Source of the DNA: Kumtagia sp964244725
Lineage (GTDB): Bacteria > Pseudomonadota > Alphaproteobacteria > Rhizobiales > Rhizobiaceae
Direction of reading: 5' to 3'
Length of the DNA stretch: 64,000 nt
Assembly (NCBI GenBank): GCA_964244725.1
Contig: CAXTJQ010000005.1
Span: 124,001-188,000, forward strand
The first letter of the stretch is position 1; each line of letters starts with the position of its first letter. This document shows positions 1-7,917 of this stretch, one piece after another. Position numbers and translations under genes: made by a program. The notes under the pieces are model-generated. The model searched no databases. It was given only the letters and a program-made list of their open reading frames with translations, and had not been told where the DNA came from.

Positions 1-114
1 GCCTAACCAGGACGCCGAATGTCCGGTGACCACGGATGTACTGGCACCGATAGGCGTTGAACGAGGGGGTCGGATTTTTCCGGCCCTTTTGCTTTTTTGA
101 GGTGAGTAAGGCTG

Positions 115-381
115 ATGGCTACAGAGCGCCCCGCAAAACGAATGGACGTGTTCCGCGACCGCGCCGCGCGCACCGACGAAGCCGCCAAGACCATCACCGA
201 TTCCGAAGTCAAGTCGCGCGACGCGAAGACCGAGCGGTTGCGCAAGCTGCGCATGGCGCAGGACGAACTGGCGGCGCTGGAGCCCAAGCCGGAGAAGCCT
301 GTGAAGGTCGCCAAGCGGCCGGCTGCCCCCAAGCCGCCCGCGCCGAGAAAAGCCGGAAAGCCCGCGGCCCCGCGCGGCTGA
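115..381 (+). CDS. small charged hypothetical protein
   Basis: An 88-residue protein I do not recognise. The first 50 residues are rich in Asp, Glu, Arg and Lys and predicted to be helical; the last 35 are a Lys/Pro/Ala-rich tail with repeated KP and AP pairs, like the basic tails of nucleic-acid-binding proteins. It has no signal peptide or membrane segment, so it should be cytoplasmic. A GAGGTG purine-rich stretch lies about a dozen bases before the ATG. It converges on the photolyase gene with 23 bases between the stops. DNA or RNA binding is only an inference from composition. Confidence 0.6.
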   Translation: MATERPAKRMDVFRDRAARTDEAAKTITDSEVKSRDAKTERLRKLRMAQDELAALEPKPEKPVKVAKRPAAPKPPAPRKAGKPAAPRG

Positions 382-404
382 GAACCGACCGTCGGGCTCA
401 TAGC

Positions 405-1946
405 CTACTCCTCGTAGGATTTGAGCGCGGACAGGAATCGCGCCGCCGATTGGCGAATAGCAGCGCGGTCGCTTTCCTTCATCCTGTCGAGCGTCGCATA
501 CGGCATCTTCAAGCGGTGGTTCGGCCCGAGCGCCTTGCGGTTGCGGTCGAGAAAATCCCAATAGAGCGCGTTGAAGGGGCAGGCGTCCGGGCCCGTCCGC
601 TGTTTCACGTCATAGGCGCAATGCCGGCAATAGTCGGACATGCGGTTGATGTAGGCGCCGGACGCCGCATAAGGCTTCGAGGCCAGCAATCCGCCGTCGG
701 CGTGGAGGATCATTCCGACGACGTTGGGCATTTCGACCCATTCGTAGGCGTCATGATAGACGATCAGGTACCATTCCTGCACGGCTTTCGGGTCGAGCCC
801 GGCCAGCAGGCAGAAATTGCCGATCACCATCAAGCGTTGGATATGGTGGGCGTAGGCGTTGCGCCTGGTTTCGCCGATGGCTTGCGCCATGCAGTTGAGC
901 TTCGTTTCCGCGCTCCAGAAGAAATCTGGCAGGGCGCGATGCGCGCCGAGCCTGTTCTCGTCGCCATAGCCCGGCATCCTCAGCCAATAGACGCCGCGCA
1001 TATATTCGCGCCATCCGATGATCTGGCGGACGAAGCCCTCGACGGCGTTCAGCGGCGCGTCGCCGGCGTGGTAGGCGTCCTCGGCTCGCCGGCAGCACGC
1101 GCGCGGGTCGAGCAGCCCGCAATTGATCAACGCGGAGAGATGCGAGTGGAACAGCAGCGGTTCCCCCTGCCGCATGGCGTCCTGATAAGTCCCGAATTGC
1201 GGCAATGCGTGGACGACGAACCATTCGAGATAGTCGAGGGCGTCGGCGCCGCTCACGGGATAGTCGAAATCCGCGAGATCGCCGAAATGCGCCGCGAAGC
1301 GGGCCGCGACCAGAGAAAGCACCGCCTCGGTGGCCGCGTCCGGCGGATAGCGTGGACGCGTCGGCGCAGCGATGCCGGCCGGCAGCCGGGCGCGGTTCTC
1401 GGAATCGAGGTTCCACGCCCCGCCCTCGGGCCGGTCGCCCTGCATCAGCAGGCCGGTCTTCCGGCGCATCTCGCGGTAGAACGTCTCCATCAGCAGGCCG
1501 CTCCGCTGGCGGGTGGCCCACATGTCGAACTCCTCGTGCGAACAGACGAAGCGGTTGTCCTCGCGGATGTCCACATCGACGTCCAACAGCCCGGCCCAGC
1601 CCCGCATCATTTCGAGCACCCGGTATTCGCCGGGCTCGGTGACGACGATCCTCTCCGGCTCATGTCGCGCGACGGCGGTTTGCAGGGCCTCCGTGAACGA
1701 CGATGCCGGCAGGCTTCCGTCCAGCCTCGTATAGTCGACCTCGATCCCGCCGCGGCGCAGATCGTCGGCGAAATGGCGCATGGCGGAGAACAGGAGGGCG
1801 ATCTTGCGCTTGTGGTGGCGAACGTAGGTCGTCTCCTCGACGACCTCCGCCATCAGCACGACATCCGAGGCGGCGTCGAGATCGGACAGGCTGGAGATGG
1901 ACCGGGACAGTTGGTCGCCGAGGATGAAACGAAGCGTCTTGGCCAT
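405..1946 (-). CDS. phrB: iron-sulfur bacterial cryptochrome/(6-4) photolyase, PhrB type
   Basis: A 513-residue light-dependent DNA repair flavoprotein of the FeS-BCP (prokaryotic 6-4 photolyase) family. The N-terminus (LRFILGDQLS) starts the family's Rossmann-like antenna domain, and the C-terminal half is the FAD-binding helical domain. The four cysteines that hold the 4Fe-4S cluster are seen at C352, C440, C443 and C456; their spacing equals that of Agrobacterium PhrB (C350, C438, C441, C454) shifted by two. A HHIQRLMVIGN segment typical of the family is at about 365-375. I chose the ATG at 1946 because the frame upstream is an Arg-rich run with no homology. It is divergent from mmsA. Expected role: repair of (6-4) photoproducts with FAD and a lumazine-type antenna. 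Confidence 0.93.
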   Translation of the reverse strand: MAKTLRFILGDQLSRSISSLSDLDAASDVVLMAEVVEETTYVRHHKRKIALLFSAMRHFADDLRRGGIEVDYTRLDGSLPASSFTEALQTAVARHEPERIVVTEPGEYRVLEMMRGWAGLLDVDVDIREDNRFVCSHEEFDMWATRQRSGLLMETFYREMRRKTGLLMQGDRPEGGAWNLDSENRARLPAGIAAPTRPRYPPDAATEAVLSLVAARFAAHFGDLADFDYPVSGADALDYLEWFVVHALPQFGTYQDAMRQGEPLLFHSHLSALINCGLLDPRACCRRAEDAYHAGDAPLNAVEGFVRQIIGWREYMRGVYWLRMPGYGDENRLGAHRALPDFFWSAETKLNCMAQAIGETRRNAYAHHIQRLMVIGNFCLLAGLDPKAVQEWYLIVYHDAYEWVEMPNVVGMILHADGGLLASKPYAASGAYINRMSDYCRHCAYDVKQRTGPDACPFNALYWDFLDRNRKALGPNHRLKMPYATLDRMKESDRAAIRQSAARFLSALKSYEE

Positions 1947-2083
1947 GCCGCGCAAACGAGGGAGGAAGCGGAGCGTTGCACGCCGGGTCGCCATGCCGCA
2001 TCGACGGCGTCGGCGCGCCGCCGAGGACGTTGCCAAGCGCGGTGCGGACGCGGTAAATGCGGCCACGAACGAGGAGCGACATC

Positions 2084-3580
2084 ATGACCGACTACGGACA
2101 TTTCATCGGCGGCAAGCATGTCGCCGGCGCGAGCGGCCGCAGCCAGGATGTCATGCAGCCGATGGACGGCGCGGTTGTCGGCTCCGTGGCGCTGGCGTCC
2201 AAGGCCGAGCTTCGCGCGGCGGTCGAGAACGCGGCTGCCGCGCAGCGCGGCTGGGCGGCGACCAACCCGCAGCGGCGCGTTCGCGTGCTGATGAAGTTCC
2301 TCCAGTTGGCTGCGCGCGACAATGACGCGCTCGCCGAACTGCTCGCGCGCGAACACGGCAAGACCATCGCCGACGCCAAGGGCGACCTGCAGCGCGGGCT
2401 TGAAGTGGTGGAGGTCTGCATCGGCGCGCCGCACATGATGAAGGGCGAGTTCACCGACGGCGCGGGCCCGGGCATCGATGTCTATTCGATGCGCCAGCCG
2501 CTCGGCGTCGTCGCCGGCATCACGCCGTTCAACTTTCCGGCGATGATCCCGTTGTGGAAGATCGCGCCGGCGCTCGCCTGCGGCAACGCCTTCATCCTCA
2601 AGCCCTCCGAGCGCGATCCCGGCGTGCCGATGCGCATCGCAGAATTGTTCCTCGAGGCCGGCCTGCCTGCCGGCGTGCTCAACGTCGTCAACGGCGACAA
2701 GGAAGCAGTCGACGCGATCCTCGACGATCCGGACATCAAGGCGGTCGGCTTCGTCGGCTCGACGCCGATCGCCCAATACATCTACGGCCGCGCGACCGCG
2801 AACGGCAAGCGCGCGCAATGCTTCGGCGGCGCGAAGAATCACATGATCATCATGCCGGACGCCGACATGGACCAGACCGTGGACGCCCTGATCGGGGCGG
2901 GCTACGGCTCGGCCGGCGAGCGCTGCATGGCGATCTCGGTGGCGGTGCCAGTCGGCAAGGACACCGCGGACCGCCTGATGGAGCGGTTGATCCCGCGCGT
3001 CGAGAACCTCAAGGTCGGCCCATCCACCGATTTGTCGGCCGATTTCGGGCCCCTGGTAACCAGGCAGGCTCTCGACCGCGTCAAGGGCTATGTCGATGCC
3101 GGCGTCAAGGAAGGCGCGAAACTCGTCGTCGACGGCCGCGGCTTCTCAATGCAGGGCTACGAAAATGGCTACTACATGGGCGGCTGCCTGTTCGACGAGG
3201 TGACGCCGGACATGTCGATCTACAGGGACGAAATCTTCGGTCCGGTCCTGTCGGTGGTGCGCGCGCCCACCTACGAGAACGCGATCAGGCTCGCCAACGA
3301 TCACCAGATGGGCAACGGCGTCGCGATCTTCACCCGCGACGGCGACGCCGCGCGCGATTTCGCCAGCCGCGTCCAGGTCGGCATGGTCGGCATCAACGTA
3401 CCGATTCCCGTGCCGATCGCCTACTACACGTTCGGCGGCTGGAAGGCTTCGTCGTTCGGCGACCTCAACCAGCACGGCCCGGACGCCTTCCGCTTCTACA
3501 CCAAGACCAAGACGGTCACCTCGCGCTGGCCGTCCGGCGTCAAGGACGGCGCGGAGTTCGTAATCCCGACGATGAACTGA
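2084..3580 (+). CDS. mmsA: methylmalonate-semialdehyde dehydrogenase (CoA-acylating)
   Basis: A 498-residue aldehyde dehydrogenase that converts methylmalonate semialdehyde or malonate semialdehyde with NAD and CoA to propionyl-CoA or acetyl-CoA plus CO2, the last step of valine and inositol breakdown. The catalytic cysteine is C281 in SAGERCMA, and the family-specific N-terminus (FIGGKHVAG) and PLGVVAGITPFNFP segment are present. The length fits the family. The start at 2084 is preceded by GAGGAG seven bases upstream; a start nine codons earlier has no such site. It points away from the photolyase gene and converges on the nuclease-like gene. A 3-hydroxyisobutyrate-dehydrogenase-family gene lies 870 bases downstream, a plausible pathway partner. 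Confidence 0.95.
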   Translation: MTDYGHFIGGKHVAGASGRSQDVMQPMDGAVVGSVALASKAELRAAVENAAAAQRGWAATNPQRRVRVLMKFLQLAARDNDALAELLAREHGKTIADAKGDLQRGLEVVEVCIGAPHMMKGEFTDGAGPGIDVYSMRQPLGVVAGITPFNFPAMIPLWKIAPALACGNAFILKPSERDPGVPMRIAELFLEAGLPAGVLNVVNGDKEAVDAILDDPDIKAVGFVGSTPIAQYIYGRATANGKRAQCFGGAKNHMIIMPDADMDQTVDALIGAGYGSAGERCMAISVAVPVGKDTADRLMERLIPRVENLKVGPSTDLSADFGPLVTRQALDRVKGYVDAGVKEGAKLVVDGRGFSMQGYENGYYMGGCLFDEVTPDMSIYRDEIFGPVLSVVRAPTYENAIRLANDHQMGNGVAIFTRDGDAARDFASRVQVGMVGINVPIPVPIAYYTFGGWKASSFGDLNQHGPDAFRFYTKTKTVTSRWPSGVKDGAEFVIPTMN

Positions 3581-3626
3581 GGCGGTTGGAGACGGTTCGC
3601 CCTTAAGCAAACCATTTCGGCACGAA

Positions 3627-4184
3627 TTACTGCGTCGTCGTTACGTCGCCCCAGACTCCGGCCTTGGCCGCATTCGCCTCCGCCAATTCCCGGTCGTAGA
3701 CGGCGGCGCCCTTGGCCACGACCGCATGTCCGCCGCTGACCAGCAGGCCGCCGATGTCCTTGCCGCCGCGATCGCATTCGACCAGCATCACGTCCGCCGC
3801 GGCGCCTTTAGCGCTGCACCGCATCATGCGGCCGATCAGCAACTCGTCGAGGGCGGCCCGGGCACGCAGACCGCAAGCCCAGCGCGCGCCGTCTCTGCTC
3901 TTGCAAATCTTCGCCGACGGGACCGGCTCCAGTCCGGCGAGCCGGTAGGTCCTGCCGCCTTCCGCGAAGCTGACGCTGTCGAGGATCTTGAAATGCGCCT
4001 TGTCGCTGAATCGCAGCCGATTGCTTTCCTCGGTGGGCGCGGAAACCGGCGACGCTTCGATGCGCGGGTAGGCCTGCAAGCCCCGGTCAACACGAACGGG
4101 CGCGTCCGTCCATGGCGGCGATCCAGCCTTGAGACCGGGCGATTGCGCGAATGCGATGGGCGGGCAGGCCGCAAGAACCATCAT
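3627..4184 (-). CDS. exported staphylococcal-nuclease-like (SNase) domain protein
   Basis: A protein of about 185 residues with a short hydrophobic leader (VLAACPPIAFAQ) that ends in a likely signal-peptidase site. The mature part has the SNase fold signature of the thermonuclease family: GGRTYRLAGLEPV, then ARWACGLRARAALDELLIG, and VECDRGGKDIGGLLVSGGHAVV, ending AAKAGVWG. The usual catalytic Arg/Asp/Glu set is not clearly complete, so nuclease activity is uncertain. The start is also uncertain: ATG at 4184 gives a very short leader without basic residues, and the frame is open further upstream with a possible TTG start. The cysteine in the leader is not in a proper lipobox. It converges on mmsA. 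Confidence 0.7.
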   Translation of the reverse strand: MMVLAACPPIAFAQSPGLKAGSPPWTDAPVRVDRGLQAYPRIEASPVSAPTEESNRLRFSDKAHFKILDSVSFAEGGRTYRLAGLEPVPSAKICKSRDGARWACGLRARAALDELLIGRMMRCSAKGAAADVMLVECDRGGKDIGGLLVSGGHAVVAKGAAVYDRELAEANAAKAGVWGDVTTTQ

Positions 4185-4453
4185 CGCGAGCAAAATGCGG
4201 CGATGGGGTAGCGCATCGCCGGCCCGCGCCGGCGGAAGGCGGCGATCCCCGCCGTGGTTGCGTGAACGACCAAGCAAATCATCCTCCCGAATATGACGCG
4301 TTCCTCGGCGCGTCCGCGCCGAATCCTGCCAGATCGCCGGCCCGATTGTCACGACCCGGCGTAAAAAAAGGGTCTCCATGGATGAATTTCCGGCACAGCG
4401 GTGCTATCGCCGTGGCGCGCGGAGCCGCGAGCAACGCGGCGCGGGGAGATGGC

Positions 4454-5347
4454 ATGAAAGAACGCATCGGATTCATCGGCCTGGGCAATATGGGCTCGGG
4501 CATGGCCGCCAATCTGCTGGCCAAGGGGTGGCCGCTGATCGTCTATGCGCGCCGCCGCGAAGCCTTGGACAAACTTATCGCCGATGGCGCGACCGAGGCG
4601 AAGACGCCGCGCGACATGGCGGCGTCATGCGATGTCGTGGTGCTCTGCGTCACCGGCTCGCCGGAGGTCGAACAGGCGATCAACGGCCCAGACGGCCTCG
4701 CCTCGGTCGGCAAGCCCCTGATGATCGTCGACTGCTCGACGTCCGATCCGGCGGTGACCGTGCGCCTCGCGCCGGAACTGGCGGCAAAGCAAATCACCCT
4801 GATCGACGCGCCGTTGTCGCGAACGCCGAAAGAGGCCGCCGCCGGGACTCTCGATGTCATGGCCGGGGGTTCGGATGACGATTTCGCTCGCGCAAAGCCG
4901 ATTCTGGAGGCCTTTGCCGGGCGCATCGTCCACACCGGCCCGACCGGCAGCGGCCATACGATGAAGCTCCTGAACAATTTCCTGTCGATGGGCTACGCGG
5001 CGCTTTATTCCGAGGCGCTGATGGTCGGCGCGAAAGCGGGCCTTACCCCGAAGATCGTCGACCAGGTCATTCGCGGCGGGCGGATGGACTGTCCGTTCTA
5101 TCAGACGTTCTTCGACTACGTCATCAACCGCAACGAGAAGGCGCACCTGTTCACCCTGTCCAACGCGCTCAAGGACATGACCTATCTCGCCTCGTCGGCG
5201 CAGGCGAGCGGGGTCGCCAATCCGATGGGCTCGGCCGTCCGCAACAGCTTCGCTTCGGCTGTGGCAACGGGACAAGGCGCGCGATACGTGCCGATGCTGT
5301 CGGATGTCGTCGCCGAATTGAACGGCGTCGATCTGATGAAGGTCTGA
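4454..5347 (+). CDS. NAD(P)-dependent 3-hydroxyisobutyrate dehydrogenase family oxidoreductase
   Basis: A 297-residue beta-hydroxyacid dehydrogenase. It begins with the Rossmann motif GFIGLGNMGSGMA (residues 6-18), has the substrate-binding segment DAPLSRTPKEAAAGTLDVMAGG near 123-144 and the catalytic lysine in GHTMKLLNNFLS. The family oxidises 3-hydroxyisobutyrate, tartronate semialdehyde, 3-hydroxypropionate or similar acids. The substrate loop reads SRTPKEA rather than the common SGGPKGA, so the exact substrate is open. Closeness to mmsA suggests valine breakdown, but a nuclease-like gene lies between them on the other strand. The ATG at 4454 follows GGGGAG and fits the family N-terminus; a longer upstream frame has no homology. 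Confidence 0.85.
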   Translation: MKERIGFIGLGNMGSGMAANLLAKGWPLIVYARRREALDKLIADGATEAKTPRDMAASCDVVVLCVTGSPEVEQAINGPDGLASVGKPLMIVDCSTSDPAVTVRLAPELAAKQITLIDAPLSRTPKEAAAGTLDVMAGGSDDDFARAKPILEAFAGRIVHTGPTGSGHTMKLLNNFLSMGYAALYSEALMVGAKAGLTPKIVDQVIRGGRMDCPFYQTFFDYVINRNEKAHLFTLSNALKDMTYLASSAQASGVANPMGSAVRNSFASAVATGQGARYVPMLSDVVAELNGVDLMKV

Positions 5348-5374
5348 ACGCCCTCCGCGAGTGTCGCCGGGCAT

Positions 5375-5408
5375 GCAATGATGGGCGCGGATCCGCGCCC
5401 ATCATTGC
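5375..5408. terminator. 34-bp perfect palindrome, probable bidirectional terminator hairpin
   Basis: Starting 28 bases after the stop of the dehydrogenase gene is a perfect 34-base palindrome centred on GGATCC, with arms of 17 bases and a GC-rich core. It has no T-run on the plus side, so it may act as a hairpin that stabilises mRNA ends or as a Rho-assisted terminator. It also marks the border to the mobile-element debris that follows. Confidence 0.55.
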
Positions 5409-5459
5409 CCGTCGCCACGCTGCCGTCCGGCCCTGACTGTTTCAAAGATCCTGCCTGAG

Positions 5460-5605
5460 GCAGTCGGGGAGCGGACGTTGGGGCCGTGCCTCATAAGCGG
5501 GTCGCGATTGATCAGCCTGGTACCCTGCCGCTTTGAAGAAGTTTCGGCATTGTTGGGGATCGAAGAGGTCGCGAATATCCTTGAGCGAATCGCAGATGGC
5601 GTGGG
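5460..5605 (-). pseudogene. IS630-family transposase, C-terminal fragment
   Basis: Read on the minus strand, about 45 codons give an open stretch containing CDSLKDIRDLFDPQQCRNFF followed by KAAGYQAD, which is the typical C-terminal end of IS630-type transposases. No upstream catalytic DDE domain of the same type is present, because at about 5605 the sequence changes into an integrase fragment. This is a truncated remnant, not an active element. No terminal inverted repeat or target duplication could be identified. Confidence 0.7.
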
Positions 5606-5825
5606 CCGCCCGCCCCTCCCAAGGATGAGGTCCGCATTCAGGTCGCCAAGGTGAAGGCTGCGCGGTTCCTTGACCGTGACTGCCTTGTGATCAATTTGGC
5701 GTTCCTCGCCGGATTGCCGCCCTTTGCAACCCGGCCAAGCTGGGTCTTCGCCTCCTGCCGCGCAAGCTCCGGCGTCCAGGCGCCATGAAGACCGATGAGG
5801 CGTCCGGCTGATCGATACCGAACGT
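5595..5825 (-). pseudogene. tyrosine site-specific integrase, N-terminal fragment with frameshift
   Basis: Minus-strand translation gives LIGLHGAWTPELARQEAKTQ, then LGRVAKGGNPA, which matches the N-terminal arm-binding region of P4-type tyrosine integrases (consensus IGxHGxWTPExARxEAxxLLGxVAxGxDP). After a frameshift near 5690 it continues as AVTVKE and then LILGRGGRPTPSAI, the next conserved segment of the same family. The catalytic C-terminal domain is absent. It is joined in frame to an IS5 transposase fragment on one side and to an IS630 fragment on the other. Confidence 0.65.
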
Positions 5826-6000
5826 CGACCCAGGGCAAGCGTTCGCGGATGCCGTCCAATATCGCCTGTGCGCCAGCGCTGTCGGGGATGGCGGCGGTCG
5901 TCAGGTTGACCATCAGGAGCGGTCCGTCGGTATCGACCGCGATGTGGCGCTTGCGCCCCGACGATCTTCTTCCAGCATCATAGTCTTTGAGTCCAAAATC
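5825..6000 (-). pseudogene. IS5-family transposase, internal fragment
   Basis: Minus-strand translation contains YDAGRRSSGRKRHIAVDTDG followed by LLMVNLTTAAIPDSAGAQAI and LDGIRERLPW, the central DDE region of IS5-type transposases (GRKRHIxVDTxG motif). Both the N-terminal part and the C-terminal part are missing. The fragment starts within one base of the stop codon of the GAF-domain gene, so the insertion may have set the present end of that gene. Confidence 0.75.
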
Positions 6001-6577
6001 AGAATGCAATGACCCGCTTGTACTCCCGCTCCAGCCAGTCCGGCCCGCCTTGCGCGATCCAGGCCAGCGTGGCGATTGGCGCCAGTTTGGCGAGGGTGTC
6101 GAGATCGGCCTCGCGAAACGTCCACCGCGCCTGTGCCGCAGCGATGATCAGGCCGATTGTCCGCTGCTGCCAGATCAGCGGCGCGTAGATCGCCGATCCC
6201 ATCCGCGAGGTCTTCAGATACTGCCTGAAGTCGGGGCGCACGGTTGTGTCCGCCAGCAGCAGCGGCTCCCCGCTGTCGATGACCTGCCCCGGATTGCCGC
6301 CGTCGATGGGCACCAGCAGGCGCGTCTGTTCGGGTGGAAAACCATGATTGCCGACAAGCATCAGGTGCTGTCGATCCGGGGTGACGAGGAACGCGCCGGC
6401 CACGAAGAACTGGCGCTGGTCCCCCGTCAGCGCGTCCGGCCTCAGATGAGCCTCGCGATTACCGAGGCCGATGAAAAAAAGCGATGCGATGGCGTGCAGA
6501 GCCGCTTCCGGACCGACCGCGGTCGCAGCAGCGAGCGCCGCATCGGCAACCATCGACCTGCTGACCTTATATGTCAC
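5999..6577 (-). CDS. GAF-domain protein
   Basis: A protein of 192 residues whose central part is a GAF small-molecule sensor domain: FFVAGAFLVTPDRQHLMLVG, then a conserved ...PIDGGNPGQVIDSGEPLLLADTT stretch and SAIYAPLIWQQRTIGLIIAA, ending in a long helix. GAF domains bind cyclic nucleotides, haem or aromatic ligands; no output domain is attached. I chose the GTG at 6577 because it overlaps the amidase stop as GTGA, the coupling used throughout this cluster; an ATG eight codons later is the alternative. The last residues (EREYKRVIAF) run up to the IS5 remnant, so the C-terminus may have been altered by the insertion. Ligand and role are unknown; sensing the pathway substrate is a guess. Confidence 0.75.
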   Translation of the reverse strand: MTYKVSRSMVADAALAAATAVGPEAALHAIASLFFIGLGNREAHLRPDALTGDQRQFFVAGAFLVTPDRQHLMLVGNHGFPPEQTRLLVPIDGGNPGQVIDSGEPLLLADTTVRPDFRQYLKTSRMGSAIYAPLIWQQRTIGLIIAAAQARWTFREADLDTLAKLAPIATLAWIAQGGPDWLEREYKRVIAF

Positions 6578-7917
6578 AAGAGGTCTCCAAACAGGTCGGC
6601 GATGCGGAGCAAGCGCCCATCTGAGAACGGCGCGCCGACGATCTGAATCGACGCGGCCGGCCGCACATGGCCAAAAGCATGGGGGAACGTTACGGCCGGG
6701 CACCTCGCCAGGTTCGCCAGAGCCGTCAGGTCGGCCTGAGAAACGGGCGGCGTCGAGCCATGCGCAAACGGCTGTTGCGGCGCGGTCGGCATCAGGATGG
6801 CGACTGAGTCCGAGAGCGCGCGCAAGGTGGCGGAGCGCAGGCCCGCGATTGTTCGGCGGGCGGCGGCGATCTTCTCGCCGGACGCCATGCGGCCGAAACT
6901 GATCATGGACTGGAAGCCGGCGCCGTAGGGGCTGTCGCCCCGATCGAAGGATGCGCCGAGCCGAACGGCAGCCTCCGCCTCCAGCACGAGCAGACCGGCG
7001 CGACGGGCCAAGGTGGGATTCCATTCCGGGATGACGATCTCGCGCACATCCGCGCCCGCCGCGCGCAGCGCCACGACAAAGCGCTCGAAACTGTCGAGAA
7101 TGGCCGGTTCGCAAATTTCCAGAAGAATGGTCATGGGAACGGCGAAGCAGAGATCCTTCAACGCCACCGGACTGGTTGAAACGTCCGAACCGGGCGGCGC
7201 GACGAGGCTGTTGGAACCGGTGTCGTCCGGCCTGGCCGTTGCCGCCACCACGGACGCCAGATCGGCAGCCGATGTCGCCAGCGGGCCGATCGTGTCCAGC
7301 GTGTCCGAAAGGATAGTCATGCCGTCACGCGGCAGCAGGCCAAAGGTGGGTTTGAGCGCCCACAAGCCGCTATAAGCGGCGGGGATGCGCACCGATCCCA
7401 TTGTGTCCGTGCCGAGCGTGACGGGCACAATGCCGCCGGCGATGGCGGCGGCCGATCCGCCGCTCGATCCGCCCGGCGTGTGGCCAGGAAACGCCGGGTT
7501 CTCGCAACGGCCCCACGCCGGGTTGTCGGTCGTCGCTCCGAGCGCGCCTTCATGCATGTTGAGCTTGCCGATCAGCACCGCTCCAGCCGCCTTGAGGCGC
7601 CCAACTACGGTGGAGTCGCGATCGGCCGGCGGGGCAACGGCCCCCGCGCCGTCGGTCGTGACGAAGCCCACGGCGTCCAAATTGTCCTTGACGGCGAAGG
7701 GAATGCCGTCGAGCGGACCGAGGGTTTGGTTTGCGTCGCGCCGCGCGTCGCTTTCGGCCGCCGCCTGCAACGCGGCCTCCGCGCTCCAGGCGATGAAGAC
7801 ATGCCAGCGCTCGTTGGTCTCGGCGATTCGCTCCAGCGCCTCCGCGGCGAGGCGGACGGCCGTGGTCTCGCCGCGCGCAAGGCGCGTCGCCAGGTCTGTC
7901 GCCGATGGCAGGCTCAC
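6574..7917 (-). CDS. amidase (amidase signature family)
   Basis: A 447-residue amidase-signature hydrolase, related to the GatA/AtzF/malonamidase group, which splits carboxamides to acid and ammonia or amine. The full Ser-cisSer-Lys triad is visible: K77 in FAVKDN, S151 in the TPGGSSGGS loop and S175 in GTDTMGSVRIPA; the S151-S175 spacing of 24 equals that of malonamidase E2. No signal peptide, so cytoplasmic. The start overlaps the stop of the CoA ligase gene by four bases (ATGA), and its own stop overlaps the GAF gene. In this operon it may release a free acid that the neighbouring ligase then activates with CoA. Substrate unknown. Confidence 0.9.
   Translation of the reverse strand: MSLPSATDLATRLARGETTAVRLAAEALERIAETNERWHVFIAWSAEAALQAAAESDARRDANQTLGPLDGIPFAVKDNLDAVGFVTTDGAGAVAPPADRDSTVVGRLKAAGAVLIGKLNMHEGALGATTDNPAWGRCENPAFPGHTPGGSSGGSAAAIAGGIVPVTLGTDTMGSVRIPAAYSGLWALKPTFGLLPRDGMTILSDTLDTIGPLATSAADLASVVAATARPDDTGSNSLVAPPGSDVSTSPVALKDLCFAVPMTILLEICEPAILDSFERFVVALRAAGADVREIVIPEWNPTLARRAGLLVLEAEAAVRLGASFDRGDSPYGAGFQSMISFGRMASGEKIAAARRTIAGLRSATLRALSDSVAILMPTAPQQPFAHGSTPPVSQADLTALANLARCPAVTFPHAFGHVRPAASIQIVGAPFSDGRLLRIADLFGDLL

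Noticed and set aside
1..114. Possible terminator before the first gene (T-runs at about 76-97)
   Set aside because: The T-runs are not preceded by a stable GC stem that I can pair; the upstream gene is outside the window.
57..2087. Very long open frames opposite to or out of phase with real genes (for example across the photolyase, PrpD, CoA transferase, ABC and glutamate dehydrogenase genes)
   Set aside because: High GC makes stop codons rare in other frames. These frames are Arg/Ala/Pro-rich, have no family motifs, and each lies over a gene with clear catalytic residues.
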